From assembly GCF_038502225.1 (NCBI RefSeq), contig NC_091325.1:26941411-27005410 (forward strand): 64,000 nucleotides of DNA, given 5' to 3'. Position 1 is the stretch's first letter. Every line of letters begins with the position of its first letter. The notes under the pieces are model-generated. The model had not been told where the DNA came from and searched no databases. It saw only the letters and a program-made list of their open reading frames with translations. Made by a program: the position numbers and the translations under genes. The DNA is from Cherax quadricarinatus. Its lineage: Eukaryota; Arthropoda; Malacostraca; Decapoda; Parastacidae. Below, in pieces: positions 56,602 through 64,000 of the stretch.

Positions 56602-59551
56602 TCAAAGATGATGAATTTCCTCCAGCTCCTCCGAGGCTGGACGTGAACCAAGTATGCAGCAAGCATTTCCCCTCTGGATGGCGACGCTGAGGCGCTGGAA
56701 CATGAAAGTGGCTGCCCTTGGGTCCCTGGTGGTGTCGATGAGTCTGGAACCCAATTCTTTAAGGAAACGTGTGGCATTTTTTCCCCATGATCCCAAGGTC
56801 TCTGATCCCACTGGGACAAATTGATACTGTTGGCTAATGTCCCTGTACTTGCTGATCTTGTACTCCTCCCTGTGGTCAGCAGCTCCTCCCTGTCGCCCCA
56901 CACTGTGATGGATATAGGTGTGAGCCAGTGTGGACACACAGGTATAGTCCCATGCTAAGAGCTTGCCATTCTTCCAAGGATAGATGGTGATCCCGTCGGG
57001 GCGGTTTGCTGGGTTGTGGGTATTGTTTGCTGCAAGTGATCGTGGCTCCCTCTCGGCAGGGCATCCAGCTGTAGCAAGGGTTCTCTTAATGATGTCGTTG
57101 ACCTCATTGTGTCTTGCATGCCAGCCCTTGGTTTTGGAACAGTTAAGACCATGTAGACCGTATTGGTCTGCTTGCACTTCGCCGCAAATACACATATATT
57201 CTGTGTGAATTGGGGCAGCAAGGCGCAGAGCCACTGCAATACGGAGGGTCTTAGGGTCGAGTCGCGTTCCCATTGCCGATATGGGAACTGTTTGGAGGAA
57301 GTCCCCGGAGTGAGGTGCACTCACAGCCTGGAGACGGGCAATCTCCCTATCTGATGTTGCAGCCCTGAGCATGTTGGCAAGCACCTTTTCAGCAATTGGG
57401 CCATCCCAGCTTGACTGTTTGTGAGCCAGTGCTGCACTAGGGTTTGGTGCTGGAGCAGCAAGAGTCTCCCATTCGGTGATGGCACTGACATAGCTAGGGT
57501 CTTCTATTCCTGCTGAGTCACTGAGGGTGTCAGGAAGAATTTGTCTTATCAACTCGTTTGATGCAATGGAAGAGGATAGGAAAGCTGGTAGAGCAATCTG
57601 GGAGGATCTGCGTACTCCTAGCCCTCCAAGCCTGACCGGAAGTGAGGCTTGCAACCACTGTCCATCGTCAAGGGAAAGATTCAATACACTCTCTAGCATG
57701 GCCTTCAGGAGAGAGTCATATTCCTTGAGTTTTGGACTGCTGAAGGCTGGGGAGCATCTCAGAAAATAGGTAAGTTTTGGGGTTGACAGGCACCTGGTGA
57801 GTAGGTAGAAGGCATCGTGTGTGTCAATGTCTTTCATCCTGCTTTCCATCGTCCGGAGGTCTGAGACTTTTTTTCCTAGGATCAGATCGATGGCATTGGA
57901 CCCAAGAGGAGCACCGAGGAGAGTGCTATTGGCTGGATCAATGGCTCGTGCTCCTGGTAAAACGGTACTAATATTCTGGATCAACTGTTGATTGGTAGAA
58001 ACTATTTCACATTTGGTGGGGGTTTAAAGAAAGGCCCAGGCTTTCTCCCATGTCTTTAATTTTACTGATGTCCTCCAGGAGAGATTCTGTTGTGCCAGCT
58101 AGGGTACCGTCGTCCAGGAACCAGATATTGAGCTCGCTGGAGAGTGCCTCCGTGACTTCCTTGATGACCAAACAAAATAGAAAGGGGGCGAGAGGGTCCC
58201 CCTGTTGCACGCCCTCACACGAGTCAATTTCATGGTCCCCAAACAATAGTTTGGAAGTCACACTATAACACGATTCTATGAAGGGATAAAGGGAAGGGAA
58301 GTTTCTATAAACTGCTTGGAGAGCAGCATCCCTTCTGACTGAGTTGAAAGCATTGGCAAAGTCCAATTTGACCAAGGCTTTTTCATAGGACATGTTTTTG
58401 ATATATACTCGTGCTGCGTGGGCAGCTGCTTCACAGCCCTGTTGAACGCCGAAACCGAGCTGAGTTGGTTTCAGCATTGCAGCAGCCTCTTGACTCACCC
58501 TTCTTACTGCAGCCTTGGCGACTAGGCGCCGAAGGGTGTTACCCACTGCAATGGGCCTGATTCCGCCATCCTTTTTCCGGAGGGCACACAATGAGGCACC
58601 AAAGAAAAAGGGTCTGATGGCCTCTGGGACACCGCCAGCCAGGCACAGGTTGGAAAATTTGGTGAGTTCAGACAGCAGCCTCTATGAAACGTCACCAAGT
58701 GCTGGACTGAGTATTTGTTTTAAGTGTTGAGGCCTTAAACCGGTGAAACCTCCTGCTGAACCCTGTGGAAATGACATAGCAGCTTTATACACATCAGCAT
58801 CCTGTAAGGTTAGATGTTCTTCGCCTGCTGCAATGTCAGGGAGGTCAATGTTGATACTGGGAACCCTGGGTGGATGTTTGTCCTTCAGAGCTTGCGCCGT
58901 GCTGACGTCCTTGGGAGCGATGGTATCCTCACTGGTTATAAGTCTCAAAGCTCCAATAGTATTACCCTCTTCTATTTTTTTGCTAATTTGGGCTCTGATT
59001 TTTGAGGTGTCGGGTGTCCTGTTGTTGGCATTTGCCCAGCGGGTGTTTGTCGCCCTAGGGGGGAGACGGACGAGGTTGTCATCCCTTGGGAATGCATTTA
59101 TTGCCCTAATAACATGTGTTGCTAGTGACTTGTCCCTCCTTGGTGGGACAGCCAAACAGGCATTGCCAAAAAGCAGCAAGTTGTGCCAGGATCTGTTGTT
59201 TGAAGGAGCATCGTTGACTTTCTTCAGAAGGTCAGTGAATTTGCTAGCAGCTTGAGGGCGAGCTGCTTTGGGGATGTGTGTCAGAGTCCTGGTGGATGTT
59301 AATTTGATTGCAGATTTGAGGTCCTCTGTAGAGGTGAAGTCACGGTAGCTGTCAGCCCTGTCTGCTGGGGGAGGCTGTTGGTTGTTCTCATTTGGAGCTC
59401 TCCTGGAGCCTAGGCCTCTATTGTGTGCACGGATGTTGCCAGATGTGGGATTGAGTGCACATTCCCTGTGGCACACCCGGCAAATGCCTCGTGAACGACA
59501 GCTTTGGCTCTGTCGTGAAGATTCCTGGGAACCCGCGACTACTTGTGACAT
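56602..59551 (-). pseudogene. FLDDG-type LINE polyprotein, copy A: zinc finger, RT, CCHC, PD-D nuclease-like domain
   Basis: Three open pieces make one protein of about 980 residues. Piece 1 (59551-58682, 289 codons) has an N-terminal CxxC...H cluster in GICRVCHRECALNP (Cys24, Cys27, His42) and ends in a TAG after GDVS. Piece 2 is in the same frame (58591-58007 from its first Met): motif A VKLDFANAFNSVRRD, motif B GVQQGDPLAPFLF and motif C WFLDDGTLAG, then a +1 shift in a C run. Piece 3 (57984-56602, 460 codons) carries CICGEVQADQYGLHGLNC and NRPDGITIYPWKNGKLLAWD. Cys-x-Cys...His...Cys followed by RPD...WD resembles the CCHC-plus-restriction-like endonuclease order of early-branching LINEs (R2/NeSL/R4-like). 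No APE or RNase H is present. Clade uncertain. Confidence 0.8.
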
Positions 59552-60120
59552 TGCTGATATCGTGGGGGTGGGAGGGCGCCAGCTGTGGGGTGACGGGTGA
59601 AGGGCAGCATGGATGCATGGGGGATGAGGGTGGGGGAGTAGCGAGCGGCGGAACTTGTAATTGGTGGGGCACTAAACGGCAACACCCTTGGTCAGGAAGT
59701 CATTGGGCCTAGGCTGGGATGAGGGGAGGGGATCTGGGATGGGGGAGGGGGGAGGGAGTGGCCCTGTGTGTTCGCTCAAGACGCACATCACTGACTAACT
59801 TTTGCTAATTGTTATACACTTATTGTTCCATTTAGAAAAAAACCCTCGCCATTTGGCACACTAATCACCATGCTCACACTATTAACCGATGTGTTCTGTT
59901 CACCATCCAATGACCATGTCAAGGGCGGCCACTTCCTTCCCCAACCCACGACCCCGGCCGATCAGATGTAAACAAAACCTCCTCCACACTCCACTGCCAG
60001 GATCCCCTCACCACTGCTACTTCCCAAATCCCAACATGCACACTGCACTTTCACTGATACAGAAGCAATGGTCCGATGTAGAGGTTTGTCACAACTCTGT
60101 GATCTCCGGTCGATACTCAC
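56757..60120 (-). repeat. Left arm of a 3.4-kb inverted repeat
   Basis: Copy A of the FLDDG LINE and its 5' UTR form the left arm, which pairs with 60643-64000. The arm lengths are nearly equal (3,364 and 3,358 bp). Over the first 145 residues the two translated arms are about 90% identical by eye. Confidence 0.85.
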
Positions 60121-60121
60121 G

Positions 60122-60143
60122 ATATATATATATATATATATAT
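60122..60143. repeat. (TA)n tract left of TIR-element copy 3
   Basis: A short TA run of 22 bp between the LINE arm and the TIR element. Confidence 0.9.
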
Positions 60144-60437
60144 GTCGTGCCGAATATGTAAAACTGGTCAATTAGCAAGAACTCATTTAAAATTAAGTAC
60201 TTTCTAAAATTTTCTCTTATACGTTTAAAGACATATTTTTTTCATTAATGTTGATGTAAAAATTTATAATTTCTTTACAATAATTTAATACTAAACAAAC
60301 ACAGTGAAATATATTTTTTTCGTTAGGTTCAGAATGATTTTGGCGAAATTATTGCATACACAAATTTTCACTTGTCCTATACGGCAAGATAAGCGTTGCT
60401 ATTTAAGCCAAGATGGCGAGTTCTGCCTATTCGGCAC

Positions 60438-60440
<3 letters not shown>
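60144..60440. mobile_element. TIR element (MITE-like), copy 3, internally deleted
   Basis: 297 bp with the same ends as copy 2 (GTCGTGCCGAATATG and CTATTCGGCACGAC). It lacks about 90 bp from the middle, including the TTGCACCAAAAGAATC block. It sits in the spacer of the LINE inverted repeat. Confidence 0.8.

Positions 60441-60532
<92 letters not shown>
60441..60532. repeat. (TA)n microsatellite right of TIR-element copy 3
   Basis: 92 bp of pure TA. Tyrosine-isoleucine frames across it are artefacts. Confidence 0.97.
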
Positions 60533-60536
<4 letters not shown>

Positions 60537-60642
60537 GCTTGCTGGCGTGGAGGAAAGGAGCCAGTTTGTGGTGTTCCATACATTCTGTGTGTAAGCCTAG
60601 AACCAACATGGTTTACATGGGCCAATTTTGGCAGACATCATG

Positions 60643-63600
60643 GTGAGTATCCACCTGAGATTACAGAGTTGTGACAATCCCCTGCATCAGACCGTTGCTT
60701 CTGTATCAGTGAAAGTGCAGTGTGCATGTTGGGATTTGGGGAGTAGCGGTAGTGAGGGGAATTCTGCCAGCAGTGGTGTGGAGGAGGTTTTGTTTACCTC
60801 TGTGTCCGGCCGGGGTCGGGGGTTGGGGGAGGAAGTGGCCGCTCACGACACCGTCATTGGATGCTGAACAGAAGAACACCTAGGTTAATAGTGTGAGCAT
60901 GGTGATTAGTGTGCCAAATGGCGAAGTTTTTTTTCTAAATGGAACAATAAGTGTATAACAATTAGGAAAAGTTAGTCAGTGATGTGCATCTTGAGCGAAC
61001 ACACAGGGTCACTCCCTCCGCCCCCCATCCCAGATCCCTCCCCTCATCCCAGCCTAGGCCCACTGACTTCCTGACCAAGAGTGTTGCCGTTTAGTGTCCC
61101 ACCAATTACAAGTTCTGCCGCTCCCTACTCCCCCACCCTAATCCCCCATGCATCCTTTCTGTCCTTCACCCGTCACCCCGCAGCTGGCGCCCTCCCACCC
61201 CTACGATATCAGCAATGTCACAAGTAGTCGCGGGTTCCCAGGAATCTTCACGACAGAGTCAAAGCCGTCGTTCACGAGGCATCTGCCGGGTGTGCTACAG
61301 GGAATGTGCACTCAATCCCTCAACTGGCAACATCTGTGCACACAATGGATGTCTAGGCTCCAGGAGAGCTCCAAATGAGAACAACCAACAACCCCTCCCA
61401 GCAGACAGCACTGACAGCTACCGTGACTTCATCTCTACAGAGGACCTCAAATCTGCAATAAAATTAACATCCACCAGGACTCTGACACACATCCCCAAAG
61501 CAGCTCGCCCTCAAGCTGCTAGCATATTCACTGACCTTCTGAAGAAAGTCAACGATGCTCCTTCAAACAACAGATCCTGTCACAACCTGCTGCTTTTTGG
61601 CAATGCCTGTTTGGTTGTCCCACCAAGGAGGGAGAAGTCACTAGCAACACATGTTATTAGGGCCATAAATGCATTCCCAAGGATGACAACCTCGTCCGTC
61701 TCCTCCCTAGGGCAACAAACACCCGCTAGGCAAATGCCAACAACAGGACACCCAAGGCCTCAAAAATCAGAGCCCAAATTAGCAATAAAATAGAAGTGGG
61801 AAATACTATTGGAACTCTGAGGCTTATAACCAGTGAGGATACCATCGCTCCCAAGGACGTCAGCACGGCGCAAGCTCTGAAGGACAAACATCCACCCAGG
61901 GTTCCCAGTATCAACATTGACCTCCCTGACATTGCAGCAGGCGAAGAACATCTAACCTTACAGGATGCTGATGTGTATAAAGCTGCTATGTCATTTCCAC
62001 AGGGCTCAGCAGGAGGTTTCACCGGTTTAAGGCCTCAACACTTAAAACAAATACTCAGTCCAGCACTTGGTGACATTTCATAGAGGCTGCTGTCTGAACT
62101 CACCAAATTTTCCAACCTGTGCCTGGCTGGCAGTGTCCCAGAGGCCATCAGACCCTTTTTCTTTGGTGCCTCATTGTGTGCCCTCTGGAATAAGGATGGC
62201 GGAATCAGGCCCATTGCAGTGGGCAACACCTTTCGGCGCCTAGTTGCCTAGGCTGCAGTAAGAAGGGTGAGTCAAGAGGCTGCTGCAATGCTGAAACCAA
62301 CTCGGCTCGGTTTTGGCATTCAACAGGGCTGTGAAGCAGCTGCCCATGCAGCACGAGTATATAGCAAAAACATGTCCGATGAAAAACCCTTGGTCAAATT
62401 GGACTTTGCCGACGCTTTCAACTCAGTCAGAAGGGATGCTGCTCTCCAAGCAGTTTATAGAAACTTCCCTTCCCTTTATCTCTTCATAGAATCGTGTTAT
62501 AGTACGACTTCCAAACTATTGTTTGGGGACCATGAAATTGATGCATGTGAGGGCGTGCAACAGGGCGACCCTCTGGCCCCCTTTCTATTCTGTTTGGTCA
62601 TCAAGGAAGTCACAGAAGCACTCTCCAGTGAGCTCAATATCTGGTTCCTGGATGATGGTACCCTAGCTGGCACAACAGAATCTCTCCTAGAGGACATCAG
62701 CAAAATTAAAGACATGGAGGAAGCCTGGGCCTTTCTTTAAACCCCACCAAATGTGAAATAGTTTCTACAAATCGACAGATGATCCAGAATATAAGTGCCA
62801 TTTTACCAGGAGCACGAGCCATTGATCCAGCCAATAGCACTCTCCTTGGTGCTCCTCTTGGGTCCAATGCCATAGATCTGATCCTAGAAAAAAAAGCCTC
62901 AGACCTCCGGATGATGGAAAGCAGGATGAAAGACATTGACACACATGATGCCTTCTACCTACTCACCAGGTGCCTGTCAATCTCAAAACTTACCTACTTT
63001 CTGAGATGCTCTCCAGCCTTCAGCATTTCAAAAATCAAGGAATATGACTCCCTCCTTATGACCATGCTAGAGAGTGTATTGAATCTTTCCCTTGAAGATG
63101 GACAGTGGTTGCAAGCCTCACTTCCGGTCAAGCTTGGGGGCTGGGAGTATGCAGATCGTCCCAGATTGCTCTACCAGTTTTCCTATCCTCTTCCATAGCA
63201 TCAAACGAGTTGATAAGACAAATTCTTCCTGATAACCTCAGTGACTCAGCAGGAATACAGGACCCTGGCTATGCCAGTGCCATCACTGAATGGGAGACTC
63301 TTGCTGCTCCAGCACCAAACCCTAGTGCAGCACTGGCTCACAGTCAAGCTGGGATGGCCCAATCGCTGAAAAGGTGCTTGCCAACATGCTCAGGGCTGCA
63401 ACATCAGATAGGGAGACTGCCCGTCTCCAGGCTGTGAGCGCACATCACTCCGGGGACTTCCTCCAAACAGTTCCCATATCGGCAATGGGAACGCGGCTCG
63501 ACCCTAAGACCCTTCGTATTGCAGTAGCTCTGTGCCTTGCTGCCCCAATTCACACAAAATATATGTTTATTTGTGGTGAAGCACAAGCAGACCAATACAG

Positions 63601-64000
63601 TCTACATGGTCTCAACTGTTCCAAAACCAAGGGCTGGCATGCAAGACACAGTGAGGTCAACGACATCATAAAGAGAACCCATGCTACAGCTGGATGCCCA
63701 GCAGAGAGGGAGCCCCTATCACTAGTAGCCAACAATACCCACAACCCAGCAAACCACCCGGATGGAATCACCATCTATCCCTGGAAGAATGGCAAGCTCT
63801 TAGCATGGGACTATACCTGTGTGTCCACACTGGCTGACACCTATATCCATCGCAGTGTTGGGCGACAGGAAGGAGCTGCTGACCACAGGGAGGAGTACAA
63901 GATCAGCAAGTACAGGGACATAAACAAACAGCATCAATTTGTCCCAGTGAGATCAGAGACCTTGGGATCATGGGAGAAAATGCCACACATTTCCTTAAAG
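60643..64000 (+). repeat. Right arm of a 3.4-kb inverted repeat
   Basis: Begins GTGAGTATCCACCTGAGAT and pairs with the reverse complement of 56757-60120 (GTGAGTATCGACCGGAGAT). The spacer between the arms is 522 bp. Confidence 0.85.
61215..64000 (+). pseudogene. FLDDG-type LINE polyprotein, copy B (frameshifted, partial)
   Basis: Starts at the same Met as copy A (MSQVVAGSQESSRQ), with the same cysteine cluster (GICRVCYRECALNP, His changed to Tyr between the cysteines). It is disrupted near 61690 by a frame change in the PRDDN region. It stops at 62083 with the same TAG after GDIS as copy A. Then RT motifs A (VKLDFADAFNSVRRD), B (GVQQGDPLAPFLF) and C (WFLDDGTLAG) follow in a frame interrupted by an extra stop (LVA-TAG-AAVRR, about 62250). 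A one-base loss near 62715 shifts the frame (KDMEEAWAFL then stop). Further shifts lie near 63130 and 63400. The C-terminal CCHC and RPD...WD region can be read to about 63820, with HPDGITIYPWKNGKLLAWD-like sequence, before the window ends. It is more damaged than copy A. Confidence 0.8.

Larger units (their letters stand above)
56548..60120 (-). mobile_element. FLDDG-type LINE, copy A (minus strand)
   Basis: The element runs from a 5' UTR (about 60120-59552) through one coding region (59551-56602) to a short 3' UTR ending in (TA)n. Its 5' end is cut at the (TA)n next to TIR-element copy 3, because copy B on the plus strand has about 100 more base pairs of related upstream sequence before that tract. 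It is more G/C-rich than its surroundings. Confidence 0.8.
60533..64000 (+). mobile_element. FLDDG-type LINE, copy B (plus strand, runs off the window)
   Basis: Head to head with copy A. It has a 5' UTR (60533-61214), then the coding region to the window edge; the last bases correspond to about 155 bp before the end of the coding region in copy A, so the stop and 3' UTR lie outside. Confidence 0.8.

Noticed and set aside
56757..64000. Assembly fold-back artefact as the cause of the LINE inverted repeat
   Set aside because: The arms differ by many substitutions and have different frameshifts, whereas an artefact would give near-identical arms.
1..64000. tRNA, rRNA, riboswitch or bacterial-type promoter features
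   Set aside because: I looked for cloverleaf-type A/B-box sequence and rRNA-like conserved blocks and saw none that I could support.

Overview
This is a gene-poor, repeat-dominated stretch of a large animal genome. It contains no operons, ribosome binding sites, tRNA or rRNA that I can recognise. The mixture of decayed non-LTR retrotransposons (LINEs), a hAT DNA transposon, an LTR element, TIR elements embedded in (TA)n, and long microsatellites suggests an arthropod, most likely a decapod crustacean such as a crayfish. That assignment rests on general familiarity with these repeat families, not on a search.

Layout. 1-9.5 kb is a graveyard of transposon pieces: two LINE RNase H/zinc-knuckle C-termini on + (about 0.93-1.87 and 2.2-3.4 kb), a twice-repeated LINE 3' UTR with (GT)n tracts (3.4-4.75 kb), a decayed minus-strand LINE ORF1 with zinc knuckles (4.86-6.28 kb), a hAT element with recognisable terminal inverted repeats (6.81-7.75 kb), and a minus-strand LINE reverse transcriptase relic (8.08-9.48 kb). 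9.5-11.9 kb is a 9-bp satellite ending in a perfect 12-bp hairpin. 12.6-42.3 kb is one uninterrupted array of about 1,290 copies of a 23-bp minisatellite with nested higher-order repeats (253/345 bp, about 1.1 kb and about 2.75 kb). 42.9-43.8 kb is an AGT-type trinucleotide array and 43.9-46.2 kb is a 20-bp satellite. Together these four arrays fill more than half of the window.

46.2-51.3 kb is the only place where ordinary host coding sequence may be present: a 145-bp minus-strand open exon with good splice signals at 46484-46628. Beside it lies a clean nested insertion. A 5'-truncated R2/NeSL-like LINE (46754-50193) is flanked by an 81-bp target duplication, and inside its 3' UTR sits a 2.6-kb LTR retrotransposon without pol (47477-50076) flanked by an ATTAA duplication. 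The two sequence divergences agree with that order of insertion.

51.3-64 kb is built of three LINE families and three copies of a roughly 300-390 bp TIR element. A nearly full-length APE-type LINE (about 55.96-52.27 kb, minus) is broken by stops and frameshifts. Two copies of a third LINE, with an RT motif FLDDG and a C-terminal CCHC/PD-D nuclease-like domain, lie head to head (56.5-60.1 minus; 60.5-64.0 plus). They form a 3.4-kb inverted repeat around a 522-bp spacer holding one TIR element in (TA)n. Every copy of the TIR element sits at a LINE-LINE junction.

No intact transposon gene is visible; all recognisable coding sequences are truncated or carry stops or frameshifts. The very long open frames across the satellites are artefacts of their short periods. 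The most unusual items are the 30-kb 23-bp array with its higher-order organisation, the TIR element-(TA)n-LINE junctions, the inverted LINE pair with a shared stop codon, and the candidate host exon.
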